From: Bacteroidales bacterium
GTDB taxonomy: Bacteria > Bacteroidota > Bacteroidia > Bacteroidales > UBA1402
Length of the DNA stretch: 64,000 nucleotides
NCBI GenBank assembly: GCA_017380635.1
Contig: JAFODP010000018.1
Span: 124,001-188,000, forward strand
Reading direction: 5' to 3'
Of this stretch, positions 36,601-45,243 are shown in pieces; within the stretch, counting starts at the first letter, position 1, and every line of letters starts with the position of its first letter. Position numbers and translations under genes: made by a program. Under the pieces are notes generated by a model. It worked only from the letters and a program-made list of their open reading frames with translations. It was not told the origin of the DNA and did not search any database.

Positions 36601-37314
36601 GGCGACCGCGAAATGGCTTACAGCTTGTATTTGGCCGGCTTCGATGTAAAAGACGTTCACATGACCGACTTGATGTCAGGACGCGAAACTTTGGAAGACA
36701 TCAACATGATTGTTTTCGTGGGTGGTTTCTCTAACTCTGACGTACTTGGTTCTGCCAAGGGTTGGGCCGGTGGCTTCCTCTTCAACGAAACTGCCAAGAA
36801 AACTTTGGACGCATTCTATCAACGTAAGGACACTTTGAGTTTGGGTATCTGTAACGGTTGTCAGTGTATGGTAGCTTTGGGTCTGCTTTATCCCGAACAC
36901 GCACAACAACCCGAAATGTTGCACAACAACTCGCACAAGTTTGAATCTGAATTCGTTAGCTTGCAAATTCCCGAAAACCATTCTGTTATGTTCAAGTCTT
37001 TGTCTGGCAGCAAATTGGGTGTTTGGGTAGCTCACGGTGAAGGAAAGTTCAACTTGCCCTATAGCGAAGATCAATATCATATCGTGGCTAAGTACAACTA
37101 CAGCGCTTATCCTGCCAACCCCAATGGTTCGGCTTACGATTGTGCTGCTATCTGCTCGGCCGATGGTCGCCACTTGGCAATGATGCCTCACTTGGAAAGA
37201 GCTATCTTCCCCTGGCAATGGGCTCAGTATCCCGAAGATCGTCTGCACAACGACGAAGTTTCTCCTTGGATCGAAGCCTTTGTCAATGCTCGTGAATGGA
37301 TTGAAAAACAATAA
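33613..37314 (+). CDS. purL: Phosphoribosylformylglycinamidine synthase (large, single-chain type)
   Basis: Fourth step of purine synthesis: FGAR, glutamine and ATP to FGAM. At 1233 residues it is the single-chain form with an N-terminal domain, two AIRS-like ATP-binding halves ([29 protein letters not shown] at about residue 245; part: [14 protein letters not shown]) and a C-terminal glutamine amidotransferase. The latter has nucleophile Cys in [10 protein letters not shown] and the His/Glu pair in [16 protein letters not shown]. Monocistronic: own promoter, strong terminator. Codon use looks strongly biased, as expected for a highly expressed gene. Confidence 0.97.
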   Translation: [1233 protein letters not shown]

Positions 37315-37332
37315 TATCCAATACTCGCAAGG

Positions 37333-37368
37333 AATGCCCGGAGAAATAGTTCTTCGGGCATTTTTTAT
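37333..37368 (+). terminator. Intrinsic terminator after purL
   Basis: 13-bp stem AATGCCCGGAGAA / TTCTTCGGGCATT with loop ATAG and one G-T pair, then a T-rich tract (TTTTTTATTT). Confidence 0.9.
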
Positions 37369-37528
37369 TTGGCAAGATATTTGCAAGAAGTATTTCAGAG
37401 TTTCTCGTTTTGCTTTGCACCGGCTTTTGGCTTTCGAGCAGAGAATTCTTAATATTTATTAAATTTCGGAAGAGGCTTGTTATGTTTTATGACAAGAGAC
37501 GTTATTCCATTGTAGATTGAAGAGATAC

Positions 37529-38035
37529 ATGACGACAACAGAGTTCAATAAAGTGATCATCCCGCTAAAGGATTCGATATTCCGTTATGCCCTGAGTATT
37601 CTGGGCAACGAAATGGATGCCGAAGACATGTTGCAGGATACTTACTCAAAACTCTGGAGCATGCGCGAAAGTTTGGACAAATTTGAAAATCTGGACGCTT
37701 ACGTGCTGAGAATGGTCAGAAACATGTGTATCGACAAACTGCGCAGAGAGCGTTTGCACGAAGATAAGTTGGAAGATGCTTTTGTAGACAATGGAGAACT
37801 CGTTTCCGGACAGGGCGAAGATCTCAGAGACATGGAAGCCATCGTCAAGAAATTGATTAGCCAACTGCCTGAAAAAGCGCGCACGGTGATTCATCTTCGC
37901 GACGTAGAAGGTTACGAAATGGAGGAAATTGCCGACATAGTGGGTGATGATGTTGCCACGCTTAGGGTGACACTTTCCCGCGCCAGAAAAACCATTAGAG
38001 AAAGAACTATTAAAATAATGAACTATGGCCTATAA
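37529..38035 (+). CDS. ECF-type RNA polymerase sigma factor
   Basis: A 168-residue sigma-70-family regulator. Region 2 is FRYALSILGNEMDAEDMLQDTYSKLW (part: EDMLQDTYSKLW) and region 4 is EMEEIADIVGDDVATLRVTLSRARKTIRE (part: VATLRVTLSRARKTIRE), a helix-turn-helix for -35 recognition. The ATG at 37529 is preferred; an in-frame TTG 12 bases upstream would add four residues. Its stop overlaps the next gene by 11 bases. The following genes (membrane protein, exported protein, DUF4252) are probably its anti-sigma factor and regulon. Confidence 0.9.
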   Translation: MTTTEFNKVIIPLKDSIFRYALSILGNEMDAEDMLQDTYSKLWSMRESLDKFENLDAYVLRMVRNMCIDKLRRERLHEDKLEDAFVDNGELVSGQGEDLRDMEAIVKKLISQLPEKARTVIHLRDVEGYEMEEIADIVGDDVATLRVTLSRARKTIRERTIKIMNYGL

Positions 38036-38603
38036 CGAAGAACTCGACATCAGAATGTTGTTGGAACGCTATATGGAAGCCGAATGCAGCTTGGAAGAAG
38101 AAGCTCGTTTGAAAGCCTATTTCAACCAAAAACAGGACATTCCTGCCGACTTGATTTATGCCAAGGCGATGTTCTGCACTTTCCAAAACATGAAGCAGAC
38201 CAAGAGCCCGCAAAACAGCACTTTTGTTGCATTCGAACAGCCAAAGAAACATCGCGTATTCCTAAGCAGAATCGCTTCAATGGCAGCCTCGCTGATTATT
38301 GGTGTAGTGGTAGGAGGAAGCATCGCGCTTGTCAATCAGCACCGCGAAGAGATTCTTTCGGCCGAGCATCATCGCAAGAGCGAACAATTCAACAATATGC
38401 TGCATGGCAACAAACATCAGGCGCCGAGGGTTTACGGCTACATCAACGGACAACCCATCACCGATGTTCATGAAGCTTGTTATCGAGGAGCCATGTCGTT
38501 GAAAACCATGGGTGTACAAATGAACAAACCCAGTCACGCCTTAGCCGGATTCGAAATACAAAAGGCCGGATTGACAAGCACAAGCAATTATCAACAAAAA
38601 TAA
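38025..38603 (+). CDS. Putative anti-sigma factor / single-pass membrane protein
   Basis: A 192-residue protein with no family I can name. The N-terminal 85 residues are charged and helical (EELDIRMLLERYMEAECSLEEEARLKAYF; part: MEAECSLEEEARLKAYF), resembling anti-sigma N-terminal domains. One transmembrane helix follows (about residues 87-107, SMAASLIIGVVVGGSIALV), then an external tail. It starts inside the sigma gene with an 11-base overlap, which is the usual sigma/anti-sigma arrangement. Function is inferred from position and topology. Confidence 0.72.
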   Translation: MAYNEELDIRMLLERYMEAECSLEEEARLKAYFNQKQDIPADLIYAKAMFCTFQNMKQTKSPQNSTFVAFEQPKKHRVFLSRIASMAASLIIGVVVGGSIALVNQHREEILSAEHHRKSEQFNNMLHGNKHQAPRVYGYINGQPITDVHEACYRGAMSLKTMGVQMNKPSHALAGFEIQKAGLTSTSNYQQK

Positions 38604-38614
38604 AAAAAGCGCGC

Positions 38615-39466
38615 ATGAAAAAATTATTACTCAGTATATTAGGTATCGGCCTGTGTTTTGGCAGCCTCAGCGCTGTCGAGCCTGGCGATATTAGCGACAA
38701 CGATTCATCAACCTTGAATAGCATTGTGGAGATTACGCCTAACAAAGATCGCAATGCTATCCTGCTGAAAGTGGGCGACATTGAGTTGCAGATTTCCAAC
38801 AACAAAGGGAGAAAAGAAAGGACCGAAAAACAACCTGAATCGAAGAAAAACATTTGCCGTATTCATAAATACGACGGCAGGTTTGCACTCATCGAGCTGG
38901 GAGTCAATCAATTTGTCGATCCAAACTACAGCAGCTATACCATTGGAACACCCGAATTCTTGGATCTTGATGTAGGCAGATCCGTGCAGGTTAACATTAC
39001 GCTGCTGGAATTCGGGGCTTCCATGGGCAAAAACGACCTTGTCGGCTTGTCCAGCGGTCTGCAACTGATGTGCAACAACTATGTATTTGCCGACGACAAT
39101 GTCACTATCTCGAGCGGCAGCGGCCGTATCGAAGCCGACCGATTGGTGGCGCAACCTTGCAAGAAATCGAAAATGACCACTTTCGGCGTAGGTGTTCCTC
39201 TGGCGCTGGATGTCAATTTGGGTGATTTTTATCTATCGGGTGGCGCATGGGCCGAAGTGATATTGGAAAGTTACACCAAAACCAAATATCCCAAGATAAA
39301 AGACAACCTTCGTTATGTAAATCCTTTGCAATACGGATTATTCGCCAAAGTTGGCTACAACAATATGTATTTCTACGGCAATTATGCCTTGAGCGAAGTC
39401 TTCGAAGCCGGCAAAGGCCCTATCACCAACACAGCTTGCATCGGCATCGGATTGCTAATTAAATAA
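38615..39466 (+). CDS. Exported protein of unknown function (probable outer-membrane barrel)
   Basis: A 283-residue exported protein. The start is the ATG at 38615, giving the signal peptide MKKLLLSILGIGLCFGSLSA; the frame is open further upstream, but that part overlaps the anti-sigma gene. The mature part has a basic segment (NKGRKERTEKQPESKKN) followed by strand-like repeats (SRSVQVNITLLEFGASMG-like, FYLSGGAWAEVILESY, YGLFAKVGYNNMYFYGNYAL). It is 11 bases after the anti-sigma gene and 17 before the DUF4252 gene, so the four genes form one operon. Confidence 0.75.
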   Translation: MKKLLLSILGIGLCFGSLSAVEPGDISDNDSSTLNSIVEITPNKDRNAILLKVGDIELQISNNKGRKERTEKQPESKKNICRIHKYDGRFALIELGVNQFVDPNYSSYTIGTPEFLDLDVGRSVQVNITLLEFGASMGKNDLVGLSSGLQLMCNNYVFADDNVTISSGSGRIEADRLVAQPCKKSKMTTFGVGVPLALDVNLGDFYLSGGAWAEVILESYTKTKYPKIKDNLRYVNPLQYGLFAKVGYNNMYFYGNYALSEVFEAGKGPITNTACIGIGLLIK

Positions 39467-39483
39467 ACAAAACAACACTCATT

Positions 39484-39987
39484 ATGAAGCGATTATATCT
39501 CTTGTTAGTATTATGCTTGCCGCTGCAGATGATGGCGCAGGAAAACAACGCCTTTTTGAAGTTTTTCCAAACTTTTACGGGCGAAGAAGGCTACACCACC
39601 ATCAATATTTCATCAGAATTGTTGCGCACCATGATGGTGGTTGTGGACGAAGACGAGGAAGATGAACTGGCGCAACTGGTCAATACCATCAATGCTGTGC
39701 GCATCGTGATTTGTCAGACAACAAACACCAAAGATTACGAAAACGCCTTGGATAAACTCTTGCAACAAGTGCCTTACTCGCAAATATCTTCCATCAACGA
39801 AAGTGGTCAGAAAACCGAATTCTATCAATTGAAGAAGGACAACAAAATTCTGGAATTCATGATGATATCGCGAGGCAGAAACGACAATACGGTGATTAAT
39901 ATTTCTGGAGATATCAACGTAGAAAAAATATCAAAATTATCTCAGTTCGGTTTCCCGCAAGCCGACACACTCTCCATTACACCTTAA
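39484..39987 (+). CDS. DUF4252 domain exported protein
   Basis: A 167-residue exported protein with signal peptide MKRLYLLLVLCLPLQMMAQ. The rest is the DUF4252 domain: EEGYTTINISSELLRTMM, an acidic DEDEEDE stretch, and the C-terminal DNTVINISGDINVEKISKLSQF (part: VINISGDINVEKISK). DUF4252 proteins are often encoded behind an ECF sigma factor in Bacteroidales; their biochemical role is unknown. Last gene of this operon, followed by a terminator. Confidence 0.85.
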   Translation: MKRLYLLLVLCLPLQMMAQENNAFLKFFQTFTGEEGYTTINISSELLRTMMVVVDEDEEDELAQLVNTINAVRIVICQTTNTKDYENALDKLLQQVPYSQISSINESGQKTEFYQLKKDNKILEFMMISRGRNDNTVINISGDINVEKISKLSQFGFPQADTLSITP

Positions 39988-40083
39988 TGAAAGACGCACA
40001 TAAAACCAAATCTATACCATTATTAGCATAGACTCTCTTCATAAATCTCTATCAATAGAACTTTCTTAAAAAGTTAGTTACAG

Positions 40084-40116
40084 AACCGCCACAGAAGTGA
40101 TTCCGGGGCGGTTTTT
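40084..40116 (+). terminator. Intrinsic terminator after the DUF4252 gene
   Basis: AACCGCC (40084-40090) and GGCGGTT (40107-40113), a 7-bp GC-rich stem, followed by T residues (TTTTTC). Confidence 0.75.
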
Positions 40117-40131
40117 CATTTCCCCAAGTGT

Positions 40132-40235
40132 GCATAAGCGCTGATCTGCAGCGTCCGCTTCGGCTCGTCCTAAGTCACGTACTTCAGTACGCTCCTGTCG
40201 TCCTCGCCTCGCGGGCGCAGCATCTCAGCACTTCT
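40132..40235 (-). repeat. Fourth copy of the palindromic intergenic repeat, inverted orientation
   Basis: Read on the minus strand it begins GTGCTGAGATGCTG, has the same centre GAGCGTACTGAAGTACGTGA as copy 1 of the 27-kb cluster, and ends GCTGCAGATCAGCGCTTAT. It lies between the convergent DUF4252 and DMT-transporter genes in a 319-base gap that otherwise holds only the terminator. Confidence 0.88.
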
Positions 40236-40306
40236 TCACACTTGAGTTGAAGACGTGCCGAACGAATGTAAGAAGGATGGGCAAAAGAAACGAGCCGGTG
40301 GCAAGA

Positions 40307-41242
40307 CTACATCGAGCCGAAATAGAGGCAGAGTATACCAAGCAATACGCCCAAAAGCAAGAGAGCTTTCTCCTTGATATTCTTTTCTTTAAGGAAGAAC
40401 GCGCCAGCCAGGAAAGGCACAATCACACCCGAACGACGAATGGGCGACACCACCGAAATAAGTGAATCGGGAATACTGAGCGCGTAAAAATACAAGAAGT
40501 CGGAGGCGCAAAGAAAGAGCGACAACAGCACGATACTCCATCGCCATTGGAAACCGCCCAAACTGGCTATTCCATTGACGGGCGCTTGTTTTGCCGCCAA
40601 TTTGCGTTGATGTCGGATATAGAAAAACATCACAGGAATCATCAGGAAAATCTGATAAGCGGTGTACCAGAACTGCACTGCCATACGGTCGAAACGACGC
40701 ATCATGTATTTGTCGTAAAGGCCGCTCACCGCGCCGGTAAGAATGGCTGCCAACAGACACCAGATCCATTTGTTGTGCGCAAAGGAAATGCCTTCTTTTT
40801 CACCCACACGAGAATAAAAAACCAAGCAAGTGAGCGCCACGATAGCCCCTGTCCATTGCCAAGCATTCATACGTTCTCCGAAGACGATAAACGCGCCCAC
40901 CAACACAAACATGGGTTGCGTTGCTTTGATAGGCGCCGCAATGGTGATGGGCAAACCTTTAATCGCATAATAAGCTAAAGTCCACGACAAGAGCACAATA
41001 CACGACTTAAGCAAGACATAGAAATGTTCTACGCCGCTGAGTTGTCCCACATACAATAACGAGCCGGACATCATGTCGGGACAAAAGCGCGACAACAAAA
41101 AAGCAGGAAAGAAAGCCAAGGTACAACAAACACTGGTCAGAAACAGAACCGTGAGCACCGAATTGCCTCTTACTGCCATTTTCTTAAAGACTTCGTAACC
41201 GCCCAAAAGCAAAGCCGAAGCCACTGTACACAACAACCACAT
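40307..41242 (-). CDS. DMT-superfamily (EamA) transporter
   Basis: A 311-residue inner-membrane protein with about ten helices in two EamA halves, beginning MWLLCTVASALLLGGYEVFKK. The second half includes SLISVVSPIRRSGVIVPFLAGAFFLKEK (part: VSPIRRSGVIVPFLAG), typical of drug/metabolite exporters. Substrate unknown. It lies 6 bases downstream of truA on the minus strand and is probably cotranscribed with it. Confidence 0.85.
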   Translation of the reverse strand: MWLLCTVASALLLGGYEVFKKMAVRGNSVLTVLFLTSVCCTLAFFPAFLLSRFCPDMMSGSLLYVGQLSGVEHFYVLLKSCIVLLSWTLAYYAIKGLPITIAAPIKATQPMFVLVGAFIVFGERMNAWQWTGAIVALTCLVFYSRVGEKEGISFAHNKWIWCLLAAILTGAVSGLYDKYMMRRFDRMAVQFWYTAYQIFLMIPVMFFYIRHQRKLAAKQAPVNGIASLGGFQWRWSIVLLSLFLCASDFLYFYALSIPDSLISVVSPIRRSGVIVPFLAGAFFLKEKNIKEKALLLLGVLLGILCLYFGSM

Positions 41243-41248
41243 ATCGTT

Positions 41249-41998
41249 TTATATCTTAATGTTTTCAGGATATTCCACCTCCGTTAGGAATAAGCCTTGA
41301 GGCGGCGCCGAAGTGCCTGCTGCACAACGATCTTTGCTTTCGATAATCCGACGGAAATCGTCCAGTGAAATTTTATGACGACCCACTTCGAGCATGGTTC
41401 CCACGATGGCGCGCACCATATTGCGCAAAAAACGATCGGCCTTGATGGTAAAAATCAGTTCGTCGTCCTGCACTTGCCAATGCGCTTCCATGATGCGGCA
41501 ATTGTTGGTTTTCACGTCGGTATGCAATTTGCTGAAACTGGTAAAATCGATATAATCGAAGAGCGCAGCGGCGGCCTGGTTCATCGCTTCCACATCGGGA
41601 CAGGAATACAGACGCGCACTATACTGACGCTTGTAAGGATTTTTCTTCAGACAAAAATGATATTGATAACGACGCGAAACAGCATCAAAACGCGCATGCG
41701 CATCAGAACGAACTTCGTATAGATCGGACACAGAAATATCGGCAGGAAACAAGGAATTCAATTTATCCAGCATCGCCTTGACATCGGCAATGGGCTGAGC
41801 CACATCGAAGTGCGCCACCATTTGCGAAGCATGCACGCCGGCATCGGTGCGACCGGCTCCCGTCAGGGAAAAATCGGGCCCGAAAAGACGCGACATACGC
41901 TCGGTCATCAACTCTTGAACCGTCACATTATTGGGCTGAATCTGCCAGCCGTGATAGGCGCCGCCGTCGTATGAAAAATGGAGAAAATATCGATGCAT
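41249..41998 (-). CDS. truA: tRNA pseudouridine synthase A
   Basis: Converts U38-40 of tRNA anticodon stems to pseudouridine. The start is taken at the ATG at 41998 (MHRYFLHFSYDGGAYHGWQIQP; part: FSYDGGAYHGWQ), giving 249 residues of normal length; 36 additional upstream residues in frame cover the promoter. AGRTDAGVHASQ contains the catalytic Asp, and DRFLRNMVRAIVGTMLEVG (part: FLRNMVRAIVG) is the C-terminal signature. Divergent from phoH. Confidence 0.95.
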   Translation of the reverse strand: MHRYFLHFSYDGGAYHGWQIQPNNVTVQELMTERMSRLFGPDFSLTGAGRTDAGVHASQMVAHFDVAQPIADVKAMLDKLNSLFPADISVSDLYEVRSDAHARFDAVSRRYQYHFCLKKNPYKRQYSARLYSCPDVEAMNQAAAALFDYIDFTSFSKLHTDVKTNNCRIMEAHWQVQDDELIFTIKADRFLRNMVRAIVGTMLEVGRHKISLDDFRRIIESKDRCAAGTSAPPQGLFLTEVEYPENIKI

Positions 41999-42042
41999 CC
42001 TGCTTGATAAAAATTTCTGATAATCTGTTGGAAAATCGGCTG

Positions 42043-42071
42043 CAAAGTTAAGGAAATTAATTGTACTTTTG
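42043..42071. promoter_or_regulatory. Back-to-back -7 elements for truA and phoH
   Basis: Minus strand TAACTTTG (42050-42043), 44 bases before the truA ATG, and plus strand TACTTTTG (42064-42071), 43 bases before the phoH ATG. Both are full TAnnTTTG matches only 13 bases apart, so the two polymerase sites overlap. Neither has a clear TTTG at -33. Confidence 0.55.
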
Positions 42072-42114
42072 TGCTTTGGTAAAAAAGCTTGTTCGGCCTT
42101 ATTCATTTTCGCTT

Positions 42115-43083
42115 ATGATAGAACGACATTTTATTCTGGACGAAGTTGATCCCGTATTGTTTTGCGGCGTCAACAATAGTCATATTCAGCTGCTTAAGGC
42201 ATTGTTCCCGAAACTGAGAATTATCGCCAGAGGCAATGTCATCAAATTTTTGGGCGACGAAGCCGAAATGCAACGCTTCGAAGAGGCCGCCAAAGCGATA
42301 CAAATGTACGCCAACGAATTCAATCAGCTGAGCGAAAGCAACATCACCGACATCGTGCAAGGCAAAAAGCCCGTCGAAGTAAAACAAGACAACCTCATTC
42401 TTTACGGCATGTCGGGCAAGCCCATCGTAGCCAAGACCGTCAATCAGCAGAAACTGGTGAAAGCTTACAGCGACAACGACTTGCTATTTGCCACCGGTCC
42501 CGCCGGAACAGGTAAGACTTACACCGCCATCGCCTTAGCCGTAAGAGCTTTCAAAAACAAAGAAGTGCGCAAAATCATCCTGAGCCGTCCGGCTGTAGAA
42601 GCCGGCGAAAAACTCGGATTCCTGCCCGGCGACATGAAAGATAAAATCGATCCCTATCTGCAACCGCTTTACGACGCTTTGGAAGATATGATTCCGGGCG
42701 CCAAGTTGCGCGAATACATGGACAACCGCCAGATTCAGATTGCGCCTTTGGCCTTCATGCGCGGACGCACCTTGAGCGACGCCGTGGTCATTCTGGACGA
42801 AGCACAAAACACCACCACTTCGCAGCTGAAAATGTTCCTCACACGTATGGGCATGAACACCAAGATGATCATTACCGGCGACCTGACACAGATCGACTTG
42901 CCTTCTACCGCCAAATCGGGCTTGGTGCAAGCCATGCAAATCTTGCGCAACGTAAAGGGTATCAGCCAAGTGGAATTCGACAAGCGTGACATCGTGCGAC
43001 ATCGTTTGGTTCAGCGCATTGTGGAAGCCTACGACGCGGCCGCCAAAGACGATCGCGAAACCAACAGAGAAAACAACGAATAA
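42115..43083 (+). CDS. PhoH-family ATPase
   Basis: A 322-residue cytoplasmic P-loop ATPase related to PhoH/PhoL, linked in other bacteria to RNA metabolism and ribosome biogenesis. Walker A is [11 protein letters not shown] at about residue 136 and Walker B is [12 protein letters not shown] at about 233; [17 protein letters not shown] (part) and the [12 protein letters not shown] sensor region are also typical. The start is the ATG at 42115. First gene of a plus-strand operon running through purC, purM, prfA, pyrF and an HD gene. Confidence 0.9.
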   Translation: MIERHFILDEVDPVLFCGVNNSHIQLLKALFPKLRIIARGNVIKFLGDEAEMQRFEEAAKAIQMYANEFNQLSESNITDIVQGKKPVEVKQDNLILYGMSGKPIVAKTVNQQKLVKAYSDNDLLFATGPAGTGKTYTAIALAVRAFKNKEVRKIILSRPAVEAGEKLGFLPGDMKDKIDPYLQPLYDALEDMIPGAKLREYMDNRQIQIAPLAFMRGRTLSDAVVILDEAQNTTTSQLKMFLTRMGMNTKMIITGDLTQIDLPSTAKSGLVQAMQILRNVKGISQVEFDKRDIVRHRLVQRIVEAYDAAAKDDRETNRENNE

Positions 43084-43100
43084 TACAAAATATCATCATT

Positions 43101-44048
43101 ATGAAAGCAGTAACTAGAACCGAATTTTCATTCGAAGGACAAAAGTCAGTGTATCATGGCAAAGTGCGTGATGTTTACAACATCGACGACGAACTCTTGG
43201 TAATGGTTGTGAGCGACCGTATCTCCGCTTTTGACGTTATCTTGCCCGAAGGTATTCCTTTCAAAGGTCAGGTTTTGAACCAGATTGCCGCACAGTTTCT
43301 GGATGCCACCCAAGACATCGTGAAGAACTGGAAAGTGGCTACACCCGACCCTATGGTTACCGTTGGTGTAAAATGTGAACCTTACGAAGTGGAAATGGTT
43401 ATCCGCGGTTATCTTACCGGCCACGCTTGGAGAGAATATCGCGACGGCAAGCGCACGCTTTGCGGCGTTACTTTGCCCGAAGGCATGAAGGAAAATCAGA
43501 AATTCCCCGAACCTATCATCACGCCTACCACCAAGGCCAAAGAAGGTCATGACGAAGATATTTCGAAAGAAGAAATCATTGCTCAAGGTATTGTTTCGAA
43601 GGAAGAATACGAACAATTGGAAGCTTACACCCGCGCCATCTATCAACGTGGTAGCGAAATTGCCGCTAAGATGGGCTTGATTTTGGTTGACACCAAATAC
43701 GAATTCGGTAAGAAAGACGGCGAAATCATCCTGATGGACGAAATCCATACGCCCGACTCTTCTCGTTATTTCTATGCCAAAGATTACGAAGCCGATTTCG
43801 CTGCCGGCAAAGCTCAAAAGCAATTGTCGAAGGAATTCGTTCGTCAATGGTTGATTGAAAACGGTTTCCAGGGCAAGGATGGTCAGCAAGTGCCTTACAT
43901 GAGCGAAGAATATTGCAACAGCGTTACCGATCGTTACATCGAACTCTACGAACAAGTAACCGGCAAGAAATTCGAAAAGGCCGAAAGCGAAGACGTTTTG
44001 GCTCGTATCGAAAAGAACGTAAGCGACTATTTGGCATCACGTAAATAA
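43101..44048 (+). CDS. purC: Phosphoribosylaminoimidazole-succinocarboxamide synthase
   Basis: Joins aspartate to CAIR with ATP to form SAICAR in purine synthesis. At 315 residues it is the longer SAICAR synthetase form. The N-terminal [27 protein letters not shown] (part: [14 protein letters not shown]) is the ATP-binding signature, and [17 protein letters not shown] contains the second family motif. It lies 17 bases after phoH and 19 before purM. Confidence 0.96.
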   Translation: MKAVTRTEFSFEGQKSVYHGKVRDVYNIDDELLVMVVSDRISAFDVILPEGIPFKGQVLNQIAAQFLDATQDIVKNWKVATPDPMVTVGVKCEPYEVEMVIRGYLTGHAWREYRDGKRTLCGVTLPEGMKENQKFPEPIITPTTKAKEGHDEDISKEEIIAQGIVSKEEYEQLEAYTRAIYQRGSEIAAKMGLILVDTKYEFGKKDGEIILMDEIHTPDSSRYFYAKDYEADFAAGKAQKQLSKEFVRQWLIENGFQGKDGQQVPYMSEEYCNSVTDRYIELYEQVTGKKFEKAESEDVLARIEKNVSDYLASRK

Positions 44049-44067
44049 ATCGCGTAAATAATTAGCT

Positions 44068-45240
44068 ATGAGCGATAAAAGATATCAACTCAGAGGCGTT
44101 TCCGCCGGTAAGGAAGATGTGCACAACGCCATCAAGAACATCGACAAAGGTTTGTTCCCTCAGGCTTTCTGCAAAATCATTCCCGATATTTTGGGCGGTG
44201 ACGAAAACTACTGCAACATCATGCATGCCGACGGCGCCGGCACCAAGTCGTCTTTGGCTTATCTTTATTGGAAAGAAACGGGCGATTTGTCGGTATGGAA
44301 AGGCATTGCACAAGATGCACTCATCATGAACATCGACGACCTGCTTTGCGTAGGTGCCGTAGATAATATTTTGGTTTCTTCAACCATTGGCCGCAACAAA
44401 CACCTCATTCCCGGTGAAGTAATTTCTGCCATCATCAACGGAACAGACGAATTGTTGGCCGAATTGCGCGAAATGGGCGTAGGCGTGTATGCTACCGGTG
44501 GCGAAACTGCCGACGTGGGCGACGTAGTGCGCACCATCATCGTGGACAGCACGGTAACTTGCCGTATGAAACGCAGCGACGTTATCGACAATGCCAATAT
44601 CCAAGCAGGCGACGTGATTGTTGGTTTGGCTTCTTTCGGACAAGCCACATACGAAAAAGCATACAACGGCGGTATGGGCAGCAATGGTCTGACTTCGGCT
44701 CGTCACGATGTGTTTGCTAAATATCTGGCTGAAAAATATCCCGAAAGCTTCGACCCCAATACGCCCATGGATCTGGTGTATTCCGGCGGCCTGAAACTGA
44801 CCGATGCCATCGAAGGATTGAGCGGCGTGAATGCCGGTCAGATGGTGCTTTCTCCCACGCGTACCTATGCGCCCGTGGTGAAGCAATTGCTCGACAAGAT
44901 GCGCGAAAACATTCATGGTATGGTTCACTGCACCGGCGGCGCCCAGACCAAAGTGATGCATTTCGTGAAGAACAAGAAAGTGGTGAAGAACAATATGTTC
45001 CCCATTCCTCCGCTCTTCAAGACCATCCAGGAACAGTCGGGTACCGATTGGCAGGAAATGTACAAAGTGTTCAACATGGGTCATCGTCTGGAAGTTTATC
45101 TGGATGCCGAACATGCCGATCAAGTAATTGAAATTGCCAAGAGCTTCAACATCGATGCTCGCGTTATCGGTTATGTGGGCGAATCGTCACAGGGCAACCA
45201 ATTGATCATCGAAAGCGAATACGGACGTTTTGAATATTAA
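44068..45240 (+). CDS. purM: Phosphoribosylformylglycinamidine cyclo-ligase (AIR synthase)
   Basis: Closes FGAM to AIR with ATP. The 390-residue chain is longer than the E. coli enzyme (about 345), as I expect for Bacteroidetes AIR synthases. MHADGAGTKSSLAYLYWKETG (part: MHADGAGTKSSLAYL), MNIDDLLCVGA, ATGGETADVGDVVRT and GMVHCTGGAQTKVMHF are the AIRS-family motifs. It is 3 bases before prfA, in the phoH-purC-purM-prfA-pyrF operon. Confidence 0.93.
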   Translation: MSDKRYQLRGVSAGKEDVHNAIKNIDKGLFPQAFCKIIPDILGGDENYCNIMHADGAGTKSSLAYLYWKETGDLSVWKGIAQDALIMNIDDLLCVGAVDNILVSSTIGRNKHLIPGEVISAIINGTDELLAELREMGVGVYATGGETADVGDVVRTIIVDSTVTCRMKRSDVIDNANIQAGDVIVGLASFGQATYEKAYNGGMGSNGLTSARHDVFAKYLAEKYPESFDPNTPMDLVYSGGLKLTDAIEGLSGVNAGQMVLSPTRTYAPVVKQLLDKMRENIHGMVHCTGGAQTKVMHFVKNKKVVKNNMFPIPPLFKTIQEQSGTDWQEMYKVFNMGHRLEVYLDAEHADQVIEIAKSFNIDARVIGYVGESSQGNQLIIESEYGRFEY

Positions 45241-45243
45241 TCT

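Noticed and set aside
37476..37496. Inverted repeat CTTGT / ACAAG before the ECF sigma gene as an operator
   Set aside because: Only five pairs in an AT-rich region; expected by chance.
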